From positions 105,113-169,112 of the forward strand of contig CALKAR010000174.1 in the NCBI GenBank assembly GCA_937988745.1: a DNA stretch of 64,000 bases, written 5' to 3'. The notes under the pieces were generated by a model. That model was not told the origin of the DNA. It saw nothing but the letters and a program-made list of their open reading frames with translations, and did not search any database. Made by a program: the position numbers and the translations under genes. Of the stretch, positions 51,024 to 59,900 are shown in pieces. Every line of letters starts with the position of its first letter. The stretch's first letter is position 1. The DNA is from an uncultured Peptococcaceae bacterium (GTDB taxonomy: Bacteria; Bacillota; Limnochordia; Darwinibacteriales; Darwinibacteriaceae).

Positions 51024-52114
51024 AGAAGTCGCTGGTCATTGCTGTCGTCTTAGTCGTGTTGTTAGCTAGTGCTGCCTCTGCCAACTGGAAAGTGGGTATT
51101 CTTACCGGAACAGTAACACAGAACGAAGAGGAATACCGCATGGCAGAACAGCTCCAAGCAGAGTTTGGGCCTGAACACATCGTGATAGCTACCTATCCCG
51201 ACCGCTTTATGCAGGAGCAGGAAACCACTATCAGCAACATGCTGGAAATGGCCGCTGATCCCGATGTCAAGGCCATCGTCATGGTGCAGGCTGTTCCTGG
51301 CGCTGCAGCAGCTGTAGATATGGTGCGTCAGTTCCGGCCTGATATCTTGATCGTCTTAGGGGCTCCCCAAGAAGATCCTAATATCGTCGCAGCGAAAGGC
51401 GATATCGTACTTAACACCGATGATTTAGGCCGCGGTGCTCAAATTGCTGAGCATGCGTACGCTATGGGTGCGGAAGTAATCGTCCATTATTCCTTCCCCC
51501 GTCACATGTCTATTGAGCTTTTGGCTCAGAGACGTGCTGAAATGAAAGCCCGAGCGGAGGAACTTGGCATTCTATTCGTTGACGAAGACGCACCCGACCC
51601 AACAAGTGATGCCGGTGTAGCCGGTACTCAGATGTTCATCAGCGAAGATGTGCCGCGCAAGATCGCTCAATACGGCCCGAATACTGCGGTCTTCGGTACA
51701 AACTGTGCCATGATGGAACCACTCATCGCCCAAACAATTGAGCATGGCGGTATCTTCCCTGTACAGTGCTGCCCCAGTCCCTACCATGCTCTGCCCTCTG
51801 CCCTCGGCATCGAAGTGCCAGAGGAACACAAGGGTGACTTAGACTGGATCCTCACTGCCATCAATGAAAAGGTAGTCGAGAGAGGAGCAGCCGGACGGGT
51901 AGCCACCTGGCCAGTGCCGGTGAACATGATGTTCATGCAGGCAGGTACCTACTACGCAGTCGAGTGGATCAACGGAAATATCACATCTAAGAACGACAAG
52001 GCTGCTTTGGTCCGCATCATGGAAGACATCGCGGGACAATCCGTCTCCCTGACTGAGCTGGATGGTACCGACAACTACTACCTCTACCTGTCTGACCACG
52101 TAATTTTCCAATAA
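51020..52114 (+). CDS. DUF3798 periplasmic-binding-fold protein of an ABC importer
   Basis: A 364-residue exported protein. The signal peptide is residues 1-21 (ASAASA-NW), without a lipobox. The mature part reads like a type I periplasmic-binding fold: WKVGILTGTVTQNEEEYRMAEQLQAEF, DVKAIVMVQAVPGAAAAVDMV, ARNVIVLGAP-like ILIVLGAPQEDPN, and TAVFGTNCAMMEPLIAQTIEHGGIFPVQCCPSPYHALPSALGI. I recognise this as the DUF3798 family; its ligand is, to my knowledge, unassigned. Cys residues at CAMM and QCC are notable for an exported protein. The TTG start follows GAGGAGGAG. It is followed by an RbsA-like ATPase and two permeases. Confidence 0.9.
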   Translation: MKKSLVIAVVLVVLLASAASANWKVGILTGTVTQNEEEYRMAEQLQAEFGPEHIVIATYPDRFMQEQETTISNMLEMAADPDVKAIVMVQAVPGAAAAVDMVRQFRPDILIVLGAPQEDPNIVAAKGDIVLNTDDLGRGAQIAEHAYAMGAEVIVHYSFPRHMSIELLAQRRAEMKARAEELGILFVDEDAPDPTSDAGVAGTQMFISEDVPRKIAQYGPNTAVFGTNCAMMEPLIAQTIEHGGIFPVQCCPSPYHALPSALGIEVPEEHKGDLDWILTAINEKVVERGAAGRVATWPVPVNMMFMQAGTYYAVEWINGNITSKNDKAALVRIMEDIAGQSVSLTELDGTDNYYLYLSDHVIFQ

Positions 52115-52146
52115 ACGTGCAGTTGCTGTAGTACCAGATGTTTCAC

Positions 52147-52172
52147 GCAGGGCTGCCTGAAGGCGGCCCTGC
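52147..52172 (+). promoter_or_regulatory. Intercistronic stem-loop after the DUF3798 gene
   Basis: GCAGGGC (52147-52153) pairs with GCCCTGC (52166-52172) over a 12-base loop that can pair further (GCCT/AGGC). It has no T-run, so it looks like an mRNA-stability or partial attenuation element. Confidence 0.55.
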
Positions 52173-52202
52173 AGATTATCCACAGGAAGGTAGGTGGTCG
52201 CG

Positions 52203-53789
52203 ATGGCTGCGGAACCAATCTTGCGTATGCGAGGAATCAGCAAGAGTTTCCACGGCACTCAAGTATTGCATGATGTCAATCTAGAAATTATGCCGGGCGA
52301 GATCCACGGTATAGTCGGTGAAAATGGTGCAGGTAAATCTACATTGATGAACATTCTTTTTGGCATGGATGTGATTCACAGTACTGGTGGATACGAAGGC
52401 TCGCTGGAGATCGCAGGCGAACCTGTACAGATTAAAAGCCCACTTCAGGCTATGGAGCAGGGAATCGGTATGGTTCACCAAGAGTTCATGCTGCTCCCAA
52501 GCTATTCCGTGGCAGAAAACATTAAACTAAACAGAGAGGTTCTTAAACCCAATCTTTTGAGTCGTATCTTTGGCCGTGAGCTGCAATCGCTGGATTACAG
52601 CAAAATGTACAGCGATGCCCGCCGGGCGCTCGGGCGCCTCAATGTGGGAATCGACGAATTTGCCCCCATTGCTGGACTGCCCGTGGGCTACATGCAGTTT
52701 ACAGAAATCGCTCGAGAACTGGATAAAGACAATCTCCGCATTCTAGTCTTTGACGAACCTACGGCTGTTCTAGGTGAGTCAGAGGCTGCTCATCTACTAA
52801 AAGCTATTCAAGAAATTGCCGCTGAAGGTATTGCGGTACTGTTTATTACTCATCGGCTTCATGAAATTATGGAAGTCTGCCACAACATTACCGTGCTCAG
52901 AGATGGCCGCGTAGTCGCCACGCGAGCGAAAAACGCAACAAATGTACATGAACTGGCTGAATTGATGGTAGGCCGCACCATGGATTTCAGCTCAAGCAGC
53001 CAGAAACAGCTTCAGCACGGACGGCCAATCCTGGAAATCAAAGATTTCGCCGTGGACATGCCAGGCGAACAAGTCCGCGGCGCTGATCTTACGGTCTATC
53101 AGGGAGAAATTATCGGAATTGGCGGTCTCGCCGGACAGGGGAAAATTGGAATTTCTAATGGGATTATGGGCCTCTTTCCCTCATCCGGCGAAGTGAAGGT
53201 AAACGGCGAACCACTGGAATTGAACAATTCGCAGGCAGCCATCGCTGCAGGCTTGGCCTTTGTGTCTGAGGATCGACGCGGCGTTGGTCTGCTGCTTGAC
53301 TCGTCCATCGAGCTGAACATAGCCAGCGGGGCAACGTTTGGGCATGGGAAATTTCTCAAGACTTGGGGCCCTTTTTCGCAAATAGACCGGCGAGCAATTC
53401 GCGAAAACGCTCTGCATTATATCAAGCAACTGGGCATCCGCTGCACCGGTCCAACCCAAAAAGTGCGCCAGCTGAGCGGCGGCAACCAGCAGAAAGTCTG
53501 TATTGCTCGTGCCTTGACTATGAACCCGCACATTCTCTTGGTCTCTGAACCAACTAGGGGTATCGATGTAGGGGCTAAGCAGGTAGTTTTGGACCTTCTT
53601 CGCCAGCTGAATGAGGAACTGGGCATGACCATTGTAGTCACATCCAGTGAACTTGGGGAGCTGAGAACCATCTGCACCCGCATAGCGATCATTACCGACG
53701 GAAGAGTGGCTGGCATCCTCAGACCCGATGACTCGGATGTCAACTTCGGTCTGTTGATGGCCGGACAGCCCATTGAAAGGGGGGCGTGA
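52203..53789 (+). CDS. Tandem-domain ABC importer ATPase, RbsA/YufO-like
   Basis: A 528-residue protein with two ATPase domains. The first (1-255) has Walker A VGENGAGKSTLMNILFG, Q-loop MVHQEFMLLPSYSVAENI and Walker B RILVFDEPTAVLGE. The second (265-528) has a degenerate Walker A GLAGQGKIGISNGIMG and the full signature LSGGNQQKVCIARAL with LLVSEPTRGIDVGAK. This asymmetry is normal in the ribose/galactose/nucleoside importer family. I start at ATG 52203; a GTG nine bases upstream is possible. It energises the two permeases encoded after it. It ends GTGA-overlapping with the next gene region. Confidence 0.9.
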   Translation: MAAEPILRMRGISKSFHGTQVLHDVNLEIMPGEIHGIVGENGAGKSTLMNILFGMDVIHSTGGYEGSLEIAGEPVQIKSPLQAMEQGIGMVHQEFMLLPSYSVAENIKLNREVLKPNLLSRIFGRELQSLDYSKMYSDARRALGRLNVGIDEFAPIAGLPVGYMQFTEIARELDKDNLRILVFDEPTAVLGESEAAHLLKAIQEIAAEGIAVLFITHRLHEIMEVCHNITVLRDGRVVATRAKNATNVHELAELMVGRTMDFSSSSQKQLQHGRPILEIKDFAVDMPGEQVRGADLTVYQGEIIGIGGLAGQGKIGISNGIMGLFPSSGEVKVNGEPLELNNSQAAIAAGLAFVSEDRRGVGLLLDSSIELNIASGATFGHGKFLKTWGPFSQIDRRAIRENALHYIKQLGIRCTGPTQKVRQLSGGNQQKVCIARALTMNPHILLVSEPTRGIDVGAKQVVLDLLRQLNEELGMTIVVTSSELGELRTICTRIAIITDGRVAGILRPDDSDVNFGLLMAGQPIERGA

Positions 53790-53791
53790 CC

Positions 53792-54853
53792 ATGGCATTG
53801 CGAAACGTACTTGGCAAAATGGACTTAGCTCGGCTGATTATCGCAGCCTTCTTTGTGTTTCTCTGCATCGCCGCGATAGCGCTTCGCTTGGATTTTGCAG
53901 AGCTTATAACATCAAGTCTCACCCGCATCGGAATGTGGTTAGTCCTCGTGCTGGCCATGCTGCCCGCTATTGTTTCCGGCATCGGTCCCAACTTCGGTGT
54001 TTCCCTCGGAATTCTCTGTGGTCTCTTAGGTGGGCTGACAGCTCTGGAACTCGCCTACCGCCTCGAAGAGATTGTACAGTTTTCACCTGGCATGCTGTTC
54101 ATCATGGCTGTTTTCTTCTCCCTGCCCTTTTCGCTATTGATGGGAGTCGGCTACGGATGGCTGCTGAACCGGGTAAAGGGTTCGGAAATGATGATTGCAA
54201 CCTACGTAGGATTTTCCATGGTATCCATCATGAAATTGGCCTGGGTCTTCCTGCCCTTTAAGAATCCTGAAATGGCATGGCCTATTGGACGGGGTGTCAG
54301 GGTGCAGGTTGCCTTAGGAAACCGTGGCTTGGCCCAGCTGCTTAATAACTTCTTAGCCTTTAGAATCGGTGATGTAGTCATTCCTACAGGCCTGCTGCTC
54401 ACCGGAGCCCTATGCGCCTTTCTGGTTTGGCTATTTATGCGCAGCCAAACAGGAATGGCTGTGGCGGCATCGGGCAGCAATCCTCGATTTGCCCAAGCCG
54501 CTGGTATCTCAGTTGACCGTCAGCGCATTATCGGGACGGTACTATCAACGGTTTTAGGTGCCGTCGGCATCTTGATATACTCGCAAAGCTATGGTTTCCT
54601 CCAGCTGTATGAAGGGCCGATGTTCATGCCTTTTGTGGCTGTAGCCGCTATTCTAATCGGCGGTGCCTCTGTAAACAAGGCCAGCATCACCCATGTTGTC
54701 GTCGGAACAATTTTGTTCCTTGGCATACAAGTGGTAGCAGTCCCGGTGGCGAACGCCTTTACTGCCGATTGGTCCAGTATGGGAGAAATCAGCCGCAAGA
54801 TCATCCAAAACGGGGTCATCTTATACGCCCTGACTCAAGCAGGAGGTGAATAA
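53792..54853 (+). CDS. ABC importer permease of the DUF3798 system (first)
   Basis: A 353-residue BPD_transp_2 permease with about nine to ten predicted membrane segments. QTGMAVAASGSNPRFAQAAGISVDRQRIIGTVLS is the family's cytoplasmic loop equivalent to the EAA motif, followed by GAVGILIYSQSYG. It resembles nucleoside/BMP-type permeases (YufP/RbsC branch). I use the ATG at 53792 (GGGGGG seven bases upstream); a GTG at 53786 overlapping the ATPase stop is also possible. It should pair with the second permease as a heterodimer. Confidence 0.9.
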   Translation: MALRNVLGKMDLARLIIAAFFVFLCIAAIALRLDFAELITSSLTRIGMWLVLVLAMLPAIVSGIGPNFGVSLGILCGLLGGLTALELAYRLEEIVQFSPGMLFIMAVFFSLPFSLLMGVGYGWLLNRVKGSEMMIATYVGFSMVSIMKLAWVFLPFKNPEMAWPIGRGVRVQVALGNRGLAQLLNNFLAFRIGDVVIPTGLLLTGALCAFLVWLFMRSQTGMAVAASGSNPRFAQAAGISVDRQRIIGTVLSTVLGAVGILIYSQSYGFLQLYEGPMFMPFVAVAAILIGGASVNKASITHVVVGTILFLGIQVVAVPVANAFTADWSSMGEISRKIIQNGVILYALTQAGGE

Positions 54854-54854
54854 A

Positions 54855-56174
54855 ATGCAGAGCAGAACCACTGTCCTGCGCGACACTGTCAGGCCAAAGG
54901 AATTAGTTAGTACAAAGCAATTTCTTGTAACAAACATGGTCACGATCATGTTTGTTGTCCTCAGTATCTTAGGATATAGAATTTCTGGAATGACCCCTTT
55001 CCTTTTCTTTATGGACATTACGGCCAGGATTTCCCGAAATGCTTTCCTAGTCTTGGCTCTGATCATCCCAGTCATGGCTGGGATGGGTCTCAACTTCTCA
55101 ATCGTATTGGGCGCTATGGCCGCCCAAGGAGTAGTGATCTTTGTAACCCACTGGGGCATCGGGGGACTTCCAGGTATTGTGCTCGCCATGGCCTTAGTCA
55201 CCCCCCTTGCCGCCCTTTTGGGATTCTTGACTGGATCGCTCTTTAACCGAACCAAGGGTCAAGAAATGATCGCAGGCTTGATTCTCGGCTATTTCGCTCA
55301 AGGCGTTTACGAGCTCATCTTCCTGCAGTTGGTGGGATCAATAATTCCCATGGACAATCCGCAGCTGATCATGGGCAGCGGTGTTGGTGTCCGCACCACA
55401 GTTGACCTGACAGGAGGATTGAAATACGGACTAGATTGGCCAGGCCAGCATTGGGGAAACGACCTGCTGCTGCGGCCAACCCTACCGTGGACCGCACTAG
55501 GTTTGGCCGGATTACTCCTTGCAGTACTTTTGGTTTATCAACTGCGAGCTGACAAACGCAAGCGCTGGGGCATTCCCCGGATGGTGGCCGCTGTGGCAGG
55601 CTTGGCCGTCCTTGCCGCTTGGAGCATTGTGCAGATTAGGTCTAACAGCCAGATCAACTGGATCAGGGTACCGCTCTTGACCTGGCTTGTTATTGGAGCA
55701 GCCTGCATTGCCCTTCATCTCTTCAGTAAGACCAAATTAGGTCAAGATATGCGCAGCGTGGGACAGAACCGCCACGTAGCGGCAGTCGCGGGAATCAACG
55801 TCAATCGAGTGCGGATCAAGGCCATTATTCTCTCAATGGTCATGGCGGCCTGGGGTCACATCATTTTCCTGCAGAATCTGGGAACCTTCAGCACGTACGG
55901 AAGTCATGAACAGGTAGGCTTGTATTCGGCTGCGGCTCTCTTAATCGGTGGAGCTACTGTGGCCAAGGCTTCCATCAGCCACGCGATTTTAGGTACCATC
56001 CTGTTTCACACTTTGTTCATCGTAGCACCCGCCGCAGGGCGTCAGCTGTTTGGTGACGCTCAGATTGGCGAGTATTTCCGAGTGTTCGTAGCGTACGGTA
56101 TTATTGGCATCACTCTCGCAATGCATGCCTGGAAACAGATTCTGCAGCACCGCTCTAAAGTATCGACAGAATAG
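54855..56174 (+). CDS. ABC importer permease of the DUF3798 system (second)
   Basis: A 439-residue permease of the same BPD_transp_2 family, larger than usual because of an inserted stretch (about 160-275) with two more hydrophobic segments and a basic loop (YQLRADKRKRWGIPRM). The conserved loop is TKLGQDMRSVGQNRHVAAVAGINVNRVRIKAIILSM. It starts at an ATG eight bases after AGGAGG. It shares domain layout with the first permease, suggesting an old duplication. The operon ends at the terminator 56184-56211. Confidence 0.9.
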   Translation: MQSRTTVLRDTVRPKELVSTKQFLVTNMVTIMFVVLSILGYRISGMTPFLFFMDITARISRNAFLVLALIIPVMAGMGLNFSIVLGAMAAQGVVIFVTHWGIGGLPGIVLAMALVTPLAALLGFLTGSLFNRTKGQEMIAGLILGYFAQGVYELIFLQLVGSIIPMDNPQLIMGSGVGVRTTVDLTGGLKYGLDWPGQHWGNDLLLRPTLPWTALGLAGLLLAVLLVYQLRADKRKRWGIPRMVAAVAGLAVLAAWSIVQIRSNSQINWIRVPLLTWLVIGAACIALHLFSKTKLGQDMRSVGQNRHVAAVAGINVNRVRIKAIILSMVMAAWGHIIFLQNLGTFSTYGSHEQVGLYSAAALLIGGATVAKASISHAILGTILFHTLFIVAPAAGRQLFGDAQIGEYFRVFVAYGIIGITLAMHAWKQILQHRSKVSTE

Positions 56175-56183
56175 CATCAAAAA

Positions 56184-56211
56184 AGAAGCGGATCCAAAGT
56201 GATCCGCTTCT
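56184..56211. terminator. Terminator of the DUF3798 importer operon
   Basis: AGAAGCGGATC (56184-56194) with GATCCGCTTCT (56201-56211), A-run before and T-rich sequence after; it also faces the convergent GGDEF-EAL gene. Confidence 0.85.
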
Positions 56212-56225
56212 AATTATTCTATTGC

Positions 56226-57920
56226 CTAGAAATGAACCGGATGGGGTCGTCCGTAATAATACCCCTGCATAAGGTCGCAGCCCAGATCTCGCAGAAGCTC
56301 ATCCTGCGAGGCAGTTTCTACTCCTTCGGCTACCACCGTCAGTCCCATGCGGTGGGCCAAATCTATTATGGAGCTTACCAGTACCCTATCCTTCTCAACA
56401 AACTCCACCGACTTCACAAAACTCCGATCTAGTTTAACCATATCGATAGGTAGAGTCCGCAGATAATGAAGGGAAGAGTATCCAGTTCCAAAGTCATCAA
56501 GGGCTATACGAAATCCCTTTTCATGCAATCGGTTGAGCGCCTCGAGGGTCTGTCCTGCGTTAATTAAAAGAGCCGTTTCGGTAATTTCGAGCTCAACGTA
56601 ACTAGGCTCAACCTCGTACTCCTCAGTCAGATAATCTAAATAACCAACAATGTCATTCGTGATTAGGCCACGGGCTGAAAGATTAATCGACATAAACCAG
56701 CCGCTGCGTTCCTTCATGGACCAGACAGCGTACTGTTTATAAACTGCTTCAAAAATCCACCGCTCGAGATCGAGCATCTGTCGAGACTGCTCCACCAGCG
56801 GAATAAACTCGCCTGGGGGAACCAGTCCCCTCTGTGGGTGATTCCAGCGTAAGAGAGCCTCCCGACCCGCAACATTTCCAGTTGCGGCACTGATAATCGG
56901 CTGATAGTGCATCTCAAACTGAGTTTCTTCGAGAGCTCTTCTTATCTGCTTCACACTATCAATGTACATGTAAGCGTAGGTTTCCATAGCTGGCTGATAA
57001 ATCTGATACTGATCCTTACCATTGGCTTTGGCGTAATATAATGCTGTATTAGCACGCCGCAGCAGATCATCAAAACTAGTACCATTTGGTCCATATAAGG
57101 AAACCCCTATGCTCACCGTGACGTGCAGGCCAGAATCGTCTAAGAACGGTATAGAACGGATTTCTTCAAGCAAACTTGCCAGTTCTCTGTCTAAATCGTC
57201 TACATCAAAGAGGAGCATGGTAAATTGGTCCGAGTCCAGTTTAGCTACATAATGCGTTAAGCCGTAGCGGGCTCTGAAACGGACGGCAATTTCCCTAATT
57301 ATCTTATCTCCCGCATCATAACCCATAACGCTGTTCACATAGCTCAGATCATCCACATCTATAAAAAGAAAAGCCATGCCGTCGCGTTTTAGTGAGTCAA
57401 AGTCATGCCGCAGTTTAGTGCGGTTCGGCAGCTCTGTCAGCTCATCGTAATAAGCCAGCCGGTAAAGCAGCCGCTCCTGCTCCACTTCACTGGTAATATC
57501 ACTGTGACTGCCTGCAATACTGATTATCGTACCATCAGCAGCTCGATCGGCAATCGCGTGGCTCTTAACCCAGCGGTAGGAACCATCCCGCGTGCGCAGG
57601 CGATACGTATTTTCATATACATTGCTTGTCCCTTCCATAAAGGCCACGAACGTTGCTAAAGCTTGCGGCTCATCATCTGGATGCAGCAGATCCTGCCACG
57701 CGGCAAGAGAATAACTGTCTAGATTGGGATCAAAATCAAATCGCTCCCGATCTTTCTTTGATACGCTGTAGCGATCAGAACTCACATTGTAGATCCATAA
57801 GCCATCACTAGCCCCATCAACCATAAGCTTATAGTCATGGAGTACGTCCTTGATTTCCTGCCAGTTTAGGGACGTGGAAGTCTGCTGCTGCTCTTGGCGT
57901 GTTTTGTTCCCATCCATCAT
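56226..57920 (-). CDS. PAS-GGDEF-EAL protein; degenerate cyclase, probable c-di-GMP phosphodiesterase
   Basis: A 564-residue soluble protein. A PAS_3 domain (about 25-150: DGASDGLWIYNVSSDRYSVS, LLHPDDEPQALATF, HSDIT) is followed by a GGDEF domain (about 155-310) and an EAL domain (about 320-560). The GGDEF site reads KLDSDQF, so cyclase activity is unlikely. The EAL site is intact: GREALLRWNHP, SINLSARG, VELEITET, LDDFGTGYSSL, VKLDRSF, VAEGVET and MQGYYYGRP. Hence it probably degrades c-di-GMP under control of a PAS-sensed signal. I take the start at 57920 (ATG) after AGGAGGAG. Confidence 0.88.
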   Translation of the reverse strand: MMDGNKTRQEQQQTSTSLNWQEIKDVLHDYKLMVDGASDGLWIYNVSSDRYSVSKKDRERFDFDPNLDSYSLAAWQDLLHPDDEPQALATFVAFMEGTSNVYENTYRLRTRDGSYRWVKSHAIADRAADGTIISIAGSHSDITSEVEQERLLYRLAYYDELTELPNRTKLRHDFDSLKRDGMAFLFIDVDDLSYVNSVMGYDAGDKIIREIAVRFRARYGLTHYVAKLDSDQFTMLLFDVDDLDRELASLLEEIRSIPFLDDSGLHVTVSIGVSLYGPNGTSFDDLLRRANTALYYAKANGKDQYQIYQPAMETYAYMYIDSVKQIRRALEETQFEMHYQPIISAATGNVAGREALLRWNHPQRGLVPPGEFIPLVEQSRQMLDLERWIFEAVYKQYAVWSMKERSGWFMSINLSARGLITNDIVGYLDYLTEEYEVEPSYVELEITETALLINAGQTLEALNRLHEKGFRIALDDFGTGYSSLHYLRTLPIDMVKLDRSFVKSVEFVEKDRVLVSSIIDLAHRMGLTVVAEGVETASQDELLRDLGCDLMQGYYYGRPHPVHF

Positions 57921-58016
57921 CTGGACCGAACTCCTCCTAACCACACTGGCGTGTTCAAAAAGAAACTATTTAATTTCTTCGCCACTGCCGGAAAAATTCC
58001 TGTCCATATAATGGGT

Positions 58017-58040
58017 AAAAGGGGAATTAGCTCCCCTTTT
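58017..58040 (-). terminator. Terminator of the DUF2207 gene
   Basis: AAAAGGGGA (58017-58025) with TCCCCTTTT (58032-58040); the minus-strand transcript ends in a U-run. Confidence 0.75.
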
Positions 58041-58041
58041 G

Positions 58042-59880
58042 TTAACGAGCGCCTCCGCCACCGCCTCCAAAACCGCCTCCACCGCCGCCTGAGAAGCCAC
58101 CGCCCATTCCTGCACCGGAGGCTGACTGGCCCACAGCCATTTGAATCGATTGTGTGAAGCTCTGTTCGATTTTCGATGTCATGTTGGTTAAGCCCTGGTT
58201 GAGGCTGTTGGCTGTACCCAAATGGTAGTAGTACCATCCATAACCAAATCTGTAGTTCTGATCCTCAAGGTTGGGGAACACAATTTCCAACTGCTTGATA
58301 ACCTGTTCCGCCACACCTAAAGTCACGGCATAGACGAGATAATGCTCCCAGATGATCAGCGATGGCACTTCATGGCGTTCAAGTTCTGAAAAGTGCTGGA
58401 GGAATTTACGGAAGGCCTTCCAGCGCACGTAGTCATTTTCGCCTTGGACTGAACGCCGGCGCAGAACTGCACCTGTGATCGTTAAGATTATGCTGGCGGC
58501 AATTAAAGCGATGCCGGAGAACATCCAGCTAGTTACAAAAGCAATCATTGCGAGGAAAAAACAGCCTACTCCCAGTAACACAGCGAATCCCCGAGCACTA
58601 TTGTGCGACTCGAAGAAGTTGTGTTCTTCTGCCACCAGTTTTACTTCTTCCTGCCAATCTTTCCAGAACTGGGCAAAGGCACGTTTTTTCCTGCGGGCAA
58701 ACTGCTCTATTTCCGAAAGCTTAATCTGTTCGTCGCCACCTGCTGCTTCATCAAAAAGAAATTCGAGGAGAATCTCTTCATGCAGCTTAAGGGTTTCGGC
58801 ATGCTCAAGCTTAGTGAAGACATAATCGGCCTCTGTACGTTTCTTAAAGACCTTCTTGCTCTCACGTACTTCCTCAGTAATGCTGATCACCCGGCGGCGA
58901 GCTAGATCCAGCAGGGTGGCGGTGAAATCTTTAGTCGTGACACTCCCGCTGTTCCACAAAACGCCCAGCTCGGCCGGTGTATAGTCTGCTGGAAGCTCCC
59001 TGTAATACTCACCTTCAAAATCGGTTTTGTGAGGACGCCCATAGCGTGACCACAAGACTATGGGAGCGATAACAGCCGCTAAGCCGACTGCAATGGCTGA
59101 CGCTATATCTAGGCGGGCCGCTTGGCGCCGCCGGTTGGCCTCTTCTGCCCAGCGTTCTTCCTCTGCAAGGATCTGGGGTAGGGCTTCCTCTCCGGTGCGG
59201 CGTGTCGCCTGCGGAACTAAGCTTAGAGGAAAGGTAACCCTTCCTTCCAGCATGGTCTCGGCAGGCAGTCGTTCAACCGTCCAGCGAACAGTCTGCTCAT
59301 CGACAATCTCTACGACTCCATGGAGTGGGCCATGTCCCCAGGCCCTGATCTCATCCTGAGCAGCACCGGGCGGTAGACGGAGGATGACCTCAGCCTCTTT
59401 CACGCCCTTTTCCCATTCAGAACCGACGAACTGGTAATAGAACTCGGCCACATCGTCGTGGGCCAAGACCGCGTTGTGTACGGTATAGGACACTACAAAT
59501 GTTCGTACTTCATCGGCGGCCTCAAAGCTCCAGTCTATATACATCTGATTGCCCCGCCGCTCCGCAAAATAGGTACCACTGGGGCCAATATCATGGGCAG
59601 GGTTGTACTCGTACGGCCGGCCTGGTTCCCCTACCTGAACATCGGTGATCTCCATTCCCCGTTCTAAATTGATCCACTGGAACAAGCCAGTGTAGCGGCC
59701 TTCAAAGGCAGCTGTGCGGAACTCTTGAATCTTGACCGTGCCATCTTCTTTAATTTCCGCCTCTATTAGGAGATGCGGGAACTCGTAGCTGCGCTGTCCG
59801 TATACCACTGAGGACATGCCAAATAAGCTGATCACCACAAGGACGAACACAGCCGCGCGGAACCTAAACCGCATTGTCAT
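58042..59880 (-). CDS. DUF2207 membrane protein (YciQ-like) with glycine-rich tail
   Basis: A 612-residue protein. Signal/anchor at 5-28; an extracellular DUF2207 beta-domain (about 30-240: FPHLLIEAEIKEDGTVKIQEF, FVVSYTVHNAVLAHDDVAEFYYQFVGSEWE); membrane segment near 265; a cytoplasmic part with VLWNSGSVTTKDFTATLLDLARRRVISI; two further segments (about 420-465); a C-terminal part ending in GGGFSGGGGGGFGGGG. AAGGAGG lies eight bases before the ATG. Pairs of DUF2207 and LemA genes are common; the function, possibly membrane stress, is unproven. lemA lies 20 bases upstream. Confidence 0.88.
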   Translation of the reverse strand: MTMRFRFRAAVFVLVVISLFGMSSVVYGQRSYEFPHLLIEAEIKEDGTVKIQEFRTAAFEGRYTGLFQWINLERGMEITDVQVGEPGRPYEYNPAHDIGPSGTYFAERRGNQMYIDWSFEAADEVRTFVVSYTVHNAVLAHDDVAEFYYQFVGSEWEKGVKEAEVILRLPPGAAQDEIRAWGHGPLHGVVEIVDEQTVRWTVERLPAETMLEGRVTFPLSLVPQATRRTGEEALPQILAEEERWAEEANRRRQAARLDIASAIAVGLAAVIAPIVLWSRYGRPHKTDFEGEYYRELPADYTPAELGVLWNSGSVTTKDFTATLLDLARRRVISITEEVRESKKVFKKRTEADYVFTKLEHAETLKLHEEILLEFLFDEAAGGDEQIKLSEIEQFARRKKRAFAQFWKDWQEEVKLVAEEHNFFESHNSARGFAVLLGVGCFFLAMIAFVTSWMFSGIALIAASIILTITGAVLRRRSVQGENDYVRWKAFRKFLQHFSELERHEVPSLIIWEHYLVYAVTLGVAEQVIKQLEIVFPNLEDQNYRFGYGWYYYHLGTANSLNQGLTNMTSKIEQSFTQSIQMAVGQSASGAGMGGGFSGGGGGGFGGGGGGAR

Positions 59881-59900
59881 TAAGAAAGCCTCCTTAAGCC

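Noticed and set aside
53181..53798. 205-codon minus-strand open frame
   Set aside because: Antisense to the ABC ATPase of the DUF3798 system; sequence looks random and lacks start signals.
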